A stretch of DNA of 13,795 nt from assembly GCA_947629125.1 (NCBI GenBank), contig CANRCO010000024.1:1-13795 (forward strand), written 5' to 3'. Shown here one piece after another: positions 6,894 to 13,720 of the stretch (its first letter is position 1; every line of letters begins with the position of its first letter). The notes under the pieces are model-generated. The model was not told the DNA's origin, did not search any database, and was given only the letters and a program-made list of their open reading frames with translations. The translations under genes were made by a program, and so were the position numbers. Source of the DNA: an uncultured Bacilli bacterium. Its GTDB lineage: Bacteria > Bacillota_I > Bacilli_A > RF39 > UBA660.

Positions 6894-6899
6894 AAAAGT

Positions 6900-6928
6900 A
6901 ATACAAATTATTATAAAAGTGATATAAT
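6900..6928 (+). promoter_or_regulatory. Extended -10 promoter of the HdeD-like gene
   Basis: TGATATAAT (6920-6928) forms an extended -10 with a perfect TATAAT at 6923-6928. The bases 17 nt upstream (6900-6905, AATACA) match the -35 consensus only in the last three positions. AAGGTG follows at about 6 nt before the ATG at 6948. It is divergent from, and back-to-back with, the promoter at 6885-6893. Confidence 0.5.
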
Positions 6929-6947
6929 AATGTCAAGAAGGTGAACA

Positions 6948-7430
6948 ATGAAAATAGAAATAATAAAACCTAATCAAAATAAAAAACAAATTAATATTAT
7001 CAATACTATTATTACTTTACTTTTAGGAATATTACTTTTATTTAATAATAATGATTTGATAGTCATTGCTTGTAAAGTAATTGGATTATTAGTATTTTTA
7101 GATGGTATCTATATTAGTATTAAAACGAAAAACATTAATATGGGAATATATCAAATTATAATTGGTATCTTACTATTTTTCTTGGCAGAATTTATTGAAA
7201 CTAGTATTCGCATAATTATTGGCATTATTATTTTAATAATTGGAATAAATAAATTAATATGGACTATTACTTATGATAAGAAAAATTATTTAGTACTATT
7301 ATTAGCACTTATTTTAATTGGTAGTGCCATCTATTGTATCTTTTTTCAAAATATAATTTTAAGTGTTATTGGGATTATCTTAATAATTAGTAGTATTCTT
7401 AATATGATTGAATATTTTAAAACTAGATAG
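6948..7430 (+). CDS. HdeD/DUF308-family six-helix membrane protein
   Basis: A 160-aa integral membrane protein with six hydrophobic segments (about 16-32, 36-57, 65-81, 85-105, 111-131 and 134-154) in a repeated pattern of paired helices joined by a short link, such as VFLDGIYISIKT followed by MGIYQIIIGILLFFLA. This matches the HdeD/DUF308 family. In E. coli HdeD is tied to acid resistance, but family members in Bacillota have no established activity. AAGGTG lies about 6 nt before the ATG. It is monocistronic, with its own extended -10 promoter and a terminator that overlaps its stop codon. Classification is by helix pattern and length rather than by catalytic residues, so the family call is moderate while the membrane nature is certain. 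Confidence 0.7.
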   Translation: MKIEIIKPNQNKKQINIINTIITLLLGILLLFNNNDLIVIACKVIGLLVFLDGIYISIKTKNINMGIYQIIIGILLFFLAEFIETSIRIIIGIIILIIGINKLIWTITYDKKNYLVLLLALILIGSAIYCIFFQNIILSVIGIILIISSILNMIEYFKTR

Positions 7431-7451
7431 TTATTATCTAGTTTATTTTTT
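7420..7451 (+). terminator. Terminator shared by convergent HdeD-like and CCA-enzyme genes
   Basis: A perfect 10-bp stem AAACTAGATA/TATCTAGTTT (7420-7429 and 7435-7444) with a 5-nt loop is followed by A and six T on the plus strand. Both stop codons touch the hairpin: TAG 7428-7430 for the plus gene and TAA 7445-7443 for the minus gene. On the minus strand the downstream T-tract is poor, so termination there may be weaker. Confidence 0.8.
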
Positions 7452-8096
7452 GATTATATTAATAATATTATATTTTTTTAATAAGAAAAAGCCATATTCC
7501 CAATTATCACTACTTAAGATTTTATCAATTTCATCTTCAATTCTGGCTTTAGATAAATTGTTAATTAAATATGCATTTTGTTTTAATTTAATATCTAATG
7601 CGGCATCAATAGTAAAATTTAAAACAGTTGCCAAACGAATTGCTCTTAATATTCGTAAAGCATCAGTTGTAACATCAGCAACTTCTCTAATTGTTTTTGT
7701 TAATATATCAGCTTTACCATTTAAATAATCATGAATTTGTAAATCTTTATCTAATAATAAAGTATTAATTGTAAAATCTCGTCTTTTTAAATCTAAAATT
7801 ACATCATCAATAAATTGAATATCTTTTGGAGTTCGTTTATGGTAATTTTTTTCAAGACGAAAAGTACTTATAGTATATGTTTTATCTTTAGTTTTAAAAG
7901 ATAAACCAGCTTGTAAATAATTAACTTTTCCTTGAGGAAATATTTTAATTAAATCATTAACTTTAGCATTAGTACATATATCAACATCATTAGAATCTCT
8001 ATCTAAAAGATAATCGCGAACAAAACCTCCAACGACATAAGCTTCAAAACCCTGATTAGTTATTAATTTTAAAATTTTTTCAATTTCTGAAAACAT
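7443..8096 (-). CDS. Short CCA-adding-type tRNA nucleotidyltransferase (head and neck only)
   Basis: A class II tRNA nucleotidyltransferase/poly(A) polymerase-type protein, the family that adds or repairs the 3' CCA of tRNA. The head domain has YVVGGFVRDYLLDRDSNDVDI with catalytic Asp37 and Asp39, the STFRLE strand, and RRDFTIN (105-111). The neck has TDALRILRAIRLA (144-156). In most relatives the base-selecting motif is EDxxR; here the Glu is Thr144, while Asp145 and Arg148 remain. At 217 aa it is about half the usual 380-450 aa: the body and tail domains that grip tRNA are absent, and the convergent gene leaves no room for them. AAAGG (8103-8107) lies 6 nt before ATG 8096, which is preferred to TTG 8102. 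It is the last gene of the tad operon, 9 bp after tadC. True CCA-adding activity is not certain. Confidence 0.8.
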   Translation of the reverse strand: MFSEIEKILKLITNQGFEAYVVGGFVRDYLLDRDSNDVDICTNAKVNDLIKIFPQGKVNYLQAGLSFKTKDKTYTISTFRLEKNYHKRTPKDIQFIDDVILDLKRRDFTINTLLLDKDLQIHDYLNGKADILTKTIREVADVTTDALRILRAIRLATVLNFTIDAALDIKLKQNAYLINNLSKARIEDEIDKILSSDNWEYGFFLLKKYNIINIIKK

Positions 8097-8105
8097 AAAC
8101 AACCT

Positions 8106-8804
8106 TTAACTATTAATAAAATTAATTAAAACAGGTGCTAAAATTAATAATAAAACTAAAGGAACAAAGAAAATAACAGATATAGCACTTATTTTAGTTG
8201 GTAATTTAGCAATTTGAGCTCTAATATCTAATAATTGTTTTTCTCTTAAGTAATCTATTTGATTATATAGTGAATCAATAATACTATTACCAAAAATAGT
8301 TGATTGTGTAATATTTAATATCGTGTTATTAATTGTTTCACTAGGTATTCTTTGTTTCATATCTTCTAAACTTTCAGTTAAACTTTTACCTAATTTAATT
8401 TCATCTAAAGTTTTTTGAAATTCTGCAGAAATTTCATTATCAATATTACTACAAGTTAAATCTAAAGCTCCTTTTAAATTACGACCACTTTCTAAAGTTA
8501 AAGCTAAAACTTCAAAAAAGAATAAAGCTTCTTTTTCTAATTTTTTTCCTCTTCTTTTTATTTTATAATCTAAAACTAAATACTCACTTAAATAGTAAAA
8601 TATTACAGTATATAACGGTGCTAAGAAAAAACCATATTTACTAACAACAATTGTTAAAAAGAAGATAAAAATACTTATTAATAAACGAATATTTAGTAAA
8701 TCAATTGTATTATATTTACAATATACTCCGAGTAATTTGATTTTTTGATTTATCTTTTTAACAGTTTTTTCGCGATAAATTTTTAAGATTAAATTTTGTT
8801 TCAT
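8106..8804 (-). CDS. tadC: TadC-like inner-membrane platform protein (T2SSF domain)
   Basis: One of two GspF-type platform proteins of a Tad pilus machine, thought to sit in the membrane and couple the ATPase to pilin extrusion. The 232 residues show two hydrophobic segments near 42-77, a cytosolic helical T2SSF domain (about 93-190, with ALTLESGRNLKGALDLTCSN and LGKSLTESLEDMKQRIPS) and C-terminal membrane helices (about 205-230), the normal TadC order. Its ATG overlaps the TGA stop of tadB (shared ATGA at 8804-8801), with AAGGTGG 7 nt upstream, implying coupled translation and near-equal amounts of the two proteins. The family call is firm; tadC rather than tadB rests on order and size. Confidence 0.88.
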   Translation of the reverse strand: MKQNLILKIYREKTVKKINQKIKLLGVYCKYNTIDLLNIRLLISIFIFFLTIVVSKYGFFLAPLYTVIFYYLSEYLVLDYKIKRRGKKLEKEALFFFEVLALTLESGRNLKGALDLTCSNIDNEISAEFQKTLDEIKLGKSLTESLEDMKQRIPSETINNTILNITQSTIFGNSIIDSLYNQIDYLREKQLLDIRAQIAKLPTKISAISVIFFVPLVLLLILAPVLINFINS

Positions 8805-9814
8805 TGTAATTCCACCTTTAACAATTTCTTAATAATAAGGACATAACTAATATAGATTACAATAATTAATACCAAAACTATATAACCAATAGTAGTTGTA
8901 TAAAGTGGTTTGAAATAACTTGGATTTAATAAAAGAATTATTACGGCAAAAATAAATGGTAAACTAATTAACAAACGAAAGACAAAAATACTCGAAGCAG
9001 TTAAACTATTAAGTTCATTTTGTAATTTTTTCTTATCAAAGAAAGATTTTTCAATCATTGAAAATACTTTAACTATATTTCCACCCGTTTTATTAAGTAA
9101 AGAAAGTGAAGAAGTTATATATTTAGCATCTTCTAACTTAACTCGTTCATAAAAACGATTAAAAACTACTTCAATACTTAATCCATAGGTTATATCTAAA
9201 TAAATTTTTTGAAATTCATCACTAATTGGACCATCTAATTCATCACGAACTATTTCAATTGCTTGCATAATATTACGACCAGATTTAAAAGCATTATTCA
9301 TTATAATTATAGCTTTTAATAAATCATCTGCTACTTGTTTACGTTTTTTCATAAATTGAATGTTAAGTCCAATATCAGGTAAATAAAATCCTAATATAAA
9401 AGTTACTAACAAAGATAATGGATTTAAATTTATGTATTGAAACATAATAGTTATAATATTTAAGAAAGTGAATAATAATGCAAGAAGAATTTTCATTGAT
9501 ACGTAATCTATGCCACTTTTAAATTCTTTTTCATCATAAGTTATATGTTTTTCATAGCGTTTACCATAATTTCGAATTACTACTGAATGTTTTAATATTT
9601 TAGAAAAAGCTCTAATTATTCGCCATAAATAATCATATAAAGAATCAAAATAAGATTTTTCAGTATCTTTTACACTAGAAATAGCAAATTTAGATATTCT
9701 TTTTTCTAGACGCATTGAACTTGATAAACGAAGAAAAAAGATTATTAAACTTATTAAAACAATTATCGAAATTATTTGTATAACTAAGACTTCCCAAATA
9801 ACTTGACCTTGCAT
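8801..9814 (-). CDS. tadB: TadB-like inner-membrane platform protein (T2SSF domain)
   Basis: The larger platform protein (337 aa) of the Tad pilus machine, working with TadC and the CpaF ATPase. An N-terminal membrane helix (about 8-29) is followed by a basic cytosolic stretch, two membrane helices (about 107-146), a T2SSF domain (about 160-275, with ADDLLKAIIIMNNAFKSGRN, GPISDEFQKIYLDITYG and LLNKTGGNIVKVFSMIEK), and C-terminal helices (about 283-330). AAAGGAGGTG, a nearly full Shine-Dalgarno, stands 5 nt before the ATG, one of the strongest sites in the operon. The gene lies 15 bp after cpaF and overlaps tadC by 4 bp. The stop appears to be TGA. Confidence 0.9.
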   Translation of the reverse strand: MQGQVIWEVLVIQIISIIVLISLIIFFLRLSSSMRLEKRISKFAISSVKDTEKSYFDSLYDYLWRIIRAFSKILKHSVVIRNYGKRYEKHITYDEKEFKSGIDYVSMKILLALLFTFLNIITIMFQYINLNPLSLLVTFILGFYLPDIGLNIQFMKKRKQVADDLLKAIIIMNNAFKSGRNIMQAIEIVRDELDGPISDEFQKIYLDITYGLSIEVVFNRFYERVKLEDAKYITSSLSLLNKTGGNIVKVFSMIEKSFFDKKKLQNELNSLTASSIFVFRLLISLPFIFAVIILLLNPSYFKPLYTTTIGYIVLVLIIVIYISYVLIIKKLLKVELQ

Positions 9815-9829
9815 AATTTCACCTCCTTT

Positions 9830-11161
9830 TTATTTTTTTATAAAGATATCATCCACCTCAGTAATTCCTTTAGCAGTTATTTTTTTATAAACTTTAGGGA
9901 CAAAGTCATGTAAAATATATTCACCATTAACTTCGCCATTATCAGTTAAACCAATTTGTTTGAAACTAAATATTTCTTTTAATTCAATTTCATTATCATT
10001 ATTTATTTTAGTTAATTCACAAATACTTGTAACTTTTCTTTTACCATCACTCATTCTATCGATATTTACAACTAAATCTAAAGCATTAAAAATATATTCT
10101 CGAATGGCTTTAACTGGTATATCTAAACCACTCATTAAAACCATTGTTTCCAACCGGTGCAAGGCATCTTCTGGACCATTGGCATGTAAAGTAGTAAGTG
10201 AGCCATCATGTCCAGTATTCATTGCTTGTAACATATCAAAAGCTTCTTTACCACGAACTTCTCCGACTATAATACGGTCAGGACGCATTCTTAAACTATT
10301 AATAACTAAATCACGAATTGTTACTTCCCCTTCACTTTCATAATTCATCATTCTTGTCTCTAAACTAATAACATGTTCTTGATTTAATTTTAATTCAGCA
10401 GCATCTTCAATGGTTATAATTCGCTCATGAGAATTAATAAAAGAACTAAAAACATTTAAAAGCGTTGTTTTACCACTACCCGTTCCACCACAAATTAAGA
10501 TATTTAATTTGGCTTCAATTGCAGCTTTTAAAAAACGAGCCATATAAGGAGTCATTGAACCAAGACGAATAAATTCATCAATAGTTGCCATTGATTCTTT
10601 AAATTTACGAATAGTTACAACTGGTCCTTTAGTAGAAAGTGGCGGAATAACCGCATTAATTCGCGAACCGTTAGCTAATCTTGAATCAACCATTGGATTA
10701 GATGCATCGATAGTTCGTCCCATTGGTTGAATCATTCTTTGAACAGTTCTAATTATATGTTCATCATTAATAAAACTAATACTATCATCTTTAATTATTT
10801 GACCATCAATTTCAATATATATTTCTTTTGGCGAATTAACCATTATTTCTGTAACGTTTTTATCTTCTAATAATTCACTAATTGGACCATAACCATTTAT
10901 TTCATTATCAATTAAATTAAATAAGTGACTTCTTTCTAAATTAGTTAAATCATAGCCTTCAATAGTAGCATCTATTTCATCATTAATCCACTCATTTAAC
11001 AATTTATCTTGAGGCATTTCTTTATCAATTAAATTTTCGACAATTTTAGTTCGTAAAGTATCTAGTAATTTTTTATCAGGAAATATATCATAATCTGATA
11101 CTGGTGTAACAGTTACATTTTTCTTTTCAATTTCAAAAGCCTTTGATAAACTACTTTTCAA
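9830..11161 (-). CDS. cpaF: CpaF/TadA-family secretion ATPase of the Tad pilus
   Basis: A hexameric GspE/VirB11-type ATPase that powers Tad pilus assembly (and, in Caulobacter, retraction). All nucleotide motifs are present: Walker A GGTGSGKTT (225-233), the Asp box ITIEDAAEL (249-257), Walker B IIVGEVRGKE (297-306) and the His box TGHDGSLTTLHAN (316-328). The helical N-terminal region and NGYGPISELLEDKNVTEIMV are typical of CpaF. I place the start at TTG 11161 because AAGGTG (11168-11173) is 6 nt upstream, as for other genes here. GTG 11170 in the same frame would add three residues but lacks a site. The start overlaps the end of tadZ by 11 bp. At 443 aa the length is normal for the family. 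Confidence 0.95.
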   Translation of the reverse strand: MKSSLSKAFEIEKKNVTVTPVSDYDIFPDKKLLDTLRTKIVENLIDKEMPQDKLLNEWINDEIDATIEGYDLTNLERSHLFNLIDNEINGYGPISELLEDKNVTEIMVNSPKEIYIEIDGQIIKDDSISFINDEHIIRTVQRMIQPMGRTIDASNPMVDSRLANGSRINAVIPPLSTKGPVVTIRKFKESMATIDEFIRLGSMTPYMARFLKAAIEAKLNILICGGTGSGKTTLLNVFSSFINSHERIITIEDAAELKLNQEHVISLETRMMNYESEGEVTIRDLVINSLRMRPDRIIVGEVRGKEAFDMLQAMNTGHDGSLTTLHANGPEDALHRLETMVLMSGLDIPVKAIREYIFNALDLVVNIDRMSDGKRKVTSICELTKINNDNEIELKEIFSFKQIGLTDNGEVNGEYILHDFVPKVYKKITAKGITEVDDIFIKK

Positions 11162-11927
11162 CTGCTTCACCTTCTTCTTTTAACAAATTTTCAGCAATGG
11201 CCATAAATGTTGCATATTCTTTATTGAAAACATTCGGCATTTTTGACTCAAGAGTTATAATTTTACCTTCCATAATATATGTATCTATATTTTTAATAAA
11301 GAAATTACCTGATAATGTATAATCAATATTAGTTTTTAAAATATTTTTTATATCGTATAATGTAAAATATTTTTTATAAGGGTCACGACTATTATTAAGT
11401 AAAATTTTATAATTATTTAAATTAATATCTCTAAATATACTAATTAAAGATTTCATATTTTTAATATCTAAAGGGTCATTAGTAACCATAAATAAAATTT
11501 TATCAACTATATCTAAAGTTAAAATATTAAATTCATTAATAAAATGATTAGTATCTATAATAACAACATCATATAAATATTTAGCTTTATCAATAATAAT
11601 TTCTACATATTTACTATCAATTTTCATTCCTTGGCGAGGGTCTTTAGGACTAGGTAAAATATCAATGTTATCCATAACTTTAGTAACATAATCGTTAAAA
11701 TCATGATAACGATTGTTAGTATAATCATCCACAAAATTATAGATGTTTTTTTCAAATGGTTTATTTAAAGCTAAAGCTATACCTCCACCAGAAAAATCCA
11801 TATCAATTAGCAAGACTTTTTTATCTAATGTTTTAAATATTCCAGCTAAATTTATCGCTGTAATAGTTTTACCTACGCCACCTTTAGCTGAAAATATACA
11901 TAATGTTTTACCTTTTTTTCTTTTCAC
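11151..11927 (-). CDS. tadZ: TadZ/CpaE-like ParA/MinD ATPase of the Tad pilus, no receiver domain
   Basis: A MinD/ParA-type P-loop ATPase that in Tad systems positions the pilus machine in the cell. The deviant Walker A SAKGGVGKT has signature Lys15 and P-loop Lys20. It is followed by VLLIDMDFSGGG (switch I region) and VVIIDTNHF (Walker B). CpaE and TadZ of Proteobacteria carry an N-terminal receiver-like domain of about 100-130 residues; this 258-aa protein starts only 12 residues before the P-loop and so lacks it. The start GTG 11927 is chosen because AAGGTG (11934-11939) lies 6 nt upstream; GTG 11936 is part of that site. It sits directly upstream of cpaF, with overlapping ends, and 11 bp after the tadG-like gene. 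Assignment to TadZ rather than a generic ParA rests on this context. Confidence 0.85.
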   Translation of the reverse strand: MKRKKGKTLCIFSAKGGVGKTITAINLAGIFKTLDKKVLLIDMDFSGGGIALALNKPFEKNIYNFVDDYTNNRYHDFNDYVTKVMDNIDILPSPKDPRQGMKIDSKYVEIIIDKAKYLYDVVIIDTNHFINEFNILTLDIVDKILFMVTNDPLDIKNMKSLISIFRDINLNNYKILLNNSRDPYKKYFTLYDIKNILKTNIDYTLSGNFFIKNIDTYIMEGKIITLESKMPNVFNKEYATFMAIAENLLKEEGEAVEK

Positions 11928-11938
11928 TAATCTCACCT

Positions 11939-12319
11939 TTATTCTTTTTCAAATATTATTTTACCATCTTTTTCATAAGCCGTCATGTTTATTTTTACTT
12001 CATATTTTTTAATACCGATTATTTGACCAAAAATACTATTTAAATCATAATTGTTTTGAATACTTAATTTATCATCATTTAAATTAATTTTTAAATTTTT
12101 AGTTGCAATATTATTTTTTTCATATAAATCTTTTATTTCTTTATCTAAATCAATTGTATCTTTCTTTTTATATACATCTTTTATTATTGTTTTAGTTGTA
12201 CCAATTAATTTAGTATTTTCACTCATTAAAAAACCCGTATCAACAATAAATGCCAACATCATAATAAATAAAGGAATTAATACTACAAAAAATACTAATG
12301 TCTGGCCTTTACGATTCAT
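11939..12319 (-). CDS. TadG/TadE-like pseudopilin without Glu+5
   Basis: A 126-aa protein with the short leader MNRKG, a likely prepilin peptidase site after Gly5, a hydrophobic helix (QTLVFFVVLIPLFIMMLAFI, residues 6-25), and a polar C-terminal domain of about 100 residues. TadE/TadF/TadG proteins have this layout and act as minor pilins or assembly factors in the Tad system. Its position between a TadE-like gene and tadZ fits. It differs from its neighbours in having Phe10 where prepilins have the Glu needed for processing (+5). TadG-type proteins often lack this Glu and may stay uncleaved. The ATG overlaps the stop of the upstream gene by 11 bp, and the AGAGTG site is weak, so translation is probably coupled. 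Confidence 0.75.
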   Translation of the reverse strand: MNRKGQTLVFFVVLIPLFIMMLAFIVDTGFLMSENTKLIGTTKTIIKDVYKKKDTIDLDKEIKDLYEKNNIATKNLKINLNDDKLSIQNNYDLNSIFGQIIGIKKYEVKINMTAYEKDGKIIFEKE

Positions 12320-12659
12320 AATTAATCACTCTTTTTACTTCAACTTCATAATCTTTACCTAAAATTAAATTTAAACCAGGAGTCAATATATCCATTCTTT
12401 TATCAAGGGTAAAAACAATATATTCATTGTTACTATTACTTACCTTTAATTCCACATCTGGATTATTTAAAGATATTTCACGATTAATGTCCTCATAAGT
12501 TTTATCACTTTCATAAGCAGTAATGACATTATCCATAATACTTTCTAAATTATTTTTGGCAAATACTATTTTGCCAATATCAATACCACATAATAAAAGC
12601 ATAATAAATACTGGTAAGATAATTACAAATTCTACTAAAGCTTGACCCCTTTTATTCAT
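12309..12659 (-). CDS. TadE-like pseudopilin
   Basis: A 116-aa prepilin-like protein. The leader MNKRG is followed by QALVEFVIILPVFIMLLLCG, with Gly5 at the expected cleavage site and Glu10 at +5, then Phe at +6. The rest (about 90 residues) is a polar domain predicted to lie outside the membrane. TadE-like proteins are processed by the Tad prepilin peptidase and are needed for pilus formation, probably as minor subunits or an assembly platform. A GGTGG-type site lies about 5-7 nt before the ATG. It is 13 bp downstream of the flp-like gene and overlaps the next pseudopilin, so the three pilin-like genes form a tight set. I cannot separate TadE from TadF by sequence. Confidence 0.82.
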   Translation of the reverse strand: MNKRGQALVEFVIILPVFIMLLLCGIDIGKIVFAKNNLESIMDNVITAYESDKTYEDINREISLNNPDVELKVSNSNNEYIVFTLDKRMDILTPGLNLILGKDYEVEVKRVINYES

Positions 12660-12672
12660 AATTCACCACCAT

Positions 12673-12903
12673 TTATTTTAAAAGTTCATCTATTTCTTTT
12701 TGTTTTTTACTTTGACAAGTACCATCGCCAGGTTCTTTACCTTCCACATATTCTTTTCCAACTAAATTACATGATGTTTTCGTTATAGCATCTTTTAAAT
12801 AACCGCCAAAATAATTAATCAAAGCTATTGCTATAACACTAATAACAGCAATAATTAAAACATATTCTACTAATGCCTGCCCACGATTATTTAGCTTAGT
12901 CAT
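12673..12903 (-). CDS. flp: Flp-family major pilin precursor
   Basis: A 76-aa Flp-type prepilin, the likely main subunit of the Tad pilus. The leader MTKLNNRG ends in Gly8, and the mature form starts QALVEYVLIIAVISVIAIAL, with Glu13 at +5 and Tyr14 at +6, the exact Flp motif. The mature protein of about 68 residues keeps one long hydrophobic helix and a short hydrophilic tail. The tail holds two Cys (45 and 63) and a Gly/Glu/Asp-rich stretch, which could form a disulfide-closed loop. AGGTGG is 7-8 nt before the ATG. It is the first gene of the operon behind a strong promoter, where the most abundant subunit is expected. No prepilin peptidase gene is present in the window. Confidence 0.92.
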   Translation of the reverse strand: MTKLNNRGQALVEYVLIIAVISVIAIALINYFGGYLKDAITKTSCNLVGKEYVEGKEPGDGTCQSKKQKEIDELLK

Positions 12904-12926
12904 TACAAACCACCTCTATAATAATA

Positions 12927-12966
12927 ATGATAAACCATTCACTTAATAAAGTCAATTTTTAGTCAA
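12927..12966 (-). promoter_or_regulatory. Tad operon promoter with TTGACT direct repeat
   Basis: On the minus strand TTGACT (12955-12950), a 17-nt spacer and TATCAT (12932-12927) form a good sigma-A promoter (5/6 and 5/6). A second TTGACT (12966-12961) stands exactly 11 bp upstream, so the -35 is the downstream copy of a 6-bp direct repeat with a 5-bp spacer, a layout used by OmpR/PhoB-type response regulators. The start would be near 12920, about 17 nt before the flp ATG. Confidence 0.7.
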
Positions 12967-12994
12967 AAAAAAAAGATTATTTATTTATCTTTTT
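12965..12994 (-). terminator. Probable terminator of the 220-aa gene
   Basis: On the minus strand AAAAAGAT (12994-12987), a 9-nt loop and ATCTTTTT (12977-12970) form an all but GC-free 8-bp stem running straight into a run of ten T. It includes the last codons and the TAA stop (12979-12977). The low GC of the stem makes it weak, but the long T-run supports it. It separates the 220-aa gene from the tad promoter. Confidence 0.55.
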
Positions 12995-13639
12995 AACTCG
13001 TTTTATATAATATTGAGGATTATGAAATTTACGGCTTTTAAATTCAATGGCTTTATGTAATTTTTTAGCGAATTTATGATTATCTAAAAATAAAGCAGTA
13101 GCAAATAATTTTTCTAAATCATCTTCAGTATAATCTTTAATTAATTCTCTTATTTCGATTGGTTTATAATTATTATCTATAGCTGTATAAATTAAATTTT
13201 CATATTTTGATATATCATTATTAGGATAAGCTTTTATTGTTTCATTAATTACTTTTGTATATTGTTCATCATCCAAAATATTACGATAAATTAATCTTTC
13301 TTTAATTGATATTGTATCTTCAAATCCATGAAAATGTTTTTGTTCAACTTTAATTTTAAAATTAAGAGCACGAGTATTAATTAAAACACTACATACTTTA
13401 ATTAATAAATATTTATATTTTTTTAAATCATCTTTACTAGCTAAACTAATTAATTCTATTAATTCACTATAACCTAATTCATTAACACTTTCTAAAATAC
13501 TTTCAAATTTTAAATTTGAATTAACAATTATATTTAAAATAGTCTTTAAATGTTTTTTTACTTCTTCTGGATTATCATTTTTACTTTTTAATAAAAGGTT
13601 AATAGCTTCTACATGTTTTCTAATAATATTGTTAATCAT
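12977..13639 (-). CDS. Hypothetical helical protein, 220 aa
   Basis: I do not recognise a family. The gene looks real: AGGAGG stands 8 nt before the ATG, the frame is uninterrupted, and a terminator-like hairpin covers the stop. The protein has no signal peptide or membrane helix, is basic (Lys-rich, ending VKKINK), and appears nearly all alpha-helical. It may be built of helical pairs: about 5-60, 60-90 and, after a segment with HFHGFEDTISIKERLIYRN (about 103-121), 125-200. The repeated aliphatic spacing could suit an armadillo/TPR-like scaffold, but no repeat unit is clear. It precedes the tad operon in the same direction but is separated by a terminator and a promoter, so a link with the pilus is only positional. 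Confidence 0.75.
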   Translation of the reverse strand: MINNIIRKHVEAINLLLKSKNDNPEEVKKHLKTILNIIVNSNLKFESILESVNELGYSELIELISLASKDDLKKYKYLLIKVCSVLINTRALNFKIKVEQKHFHGFEDTISIKERLIYRNILDDEQYTKVINETIKAYPNNDISKYENLIYTAIDNNYKPIEIRELIKDYTEDDLEKLFATALFLDNHKFAKKLHKAIEFKSRKFHNPQYYIKRVKKINK

Positions 13640-13680
13640 AATTATTCCTCCTATTTATCACGTAGACCATATTTTAAAAC

Positions 13681-13717
13681 AAAAAAATAAAAAAAGCAAT
13701 AATTATTTAATATTGCT
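13681..13717 (-). terminator. Probable terminator of a minus-strand gene entering from the right edge
   Basis: On the minus strand AGCAATA (13717-13711), a 9-nt loop and TATTGCT (13701-13695) form a 7-bp stem followed by T7-A-T7 (13695-13681). This is a standard rho-independent layout and would end a transcript coming from beyond the right edge, insulating the 220-aa gene. Confidence 0.65.
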
Positions 13718-13720
13718 GAC

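Noticed and set aside
7408..7728. Plus-strand open frame of 106 codons
   Set aside because: It overlaps the end of the HdeD-like gene and is antisense to the CCA-type enzyme, whose motifs are clear; it would also cross the terminator.
7443..8096. Frameshifted full-length CCA enzyme
   Set aside because: The frame ends inside a perfect hairpin shared with the convergent HdeD-like gene, and no body or tail coding sequence is seen in any frame beyond it.
8801..8803. Possible alternative genetic code (TGA as Trp), as in Mollicutes
   Set aside because: Trp codons are TGG throughout, no gene contains in-frame TGA, and the TGA here fits as the tadB stop overlapping the tadC start.
9960..10343. Plus-strand open frame of 127 codons
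   Set aside because: Antisense to the Walker B and His-box region of cpaF; no start signals.
11743..12012. Plus-strand open frame of 89 codons
   Set aside because: Antisense to the P-loop region of tadZ and to the end of the tadG-like gene; no ribosome-binding site.
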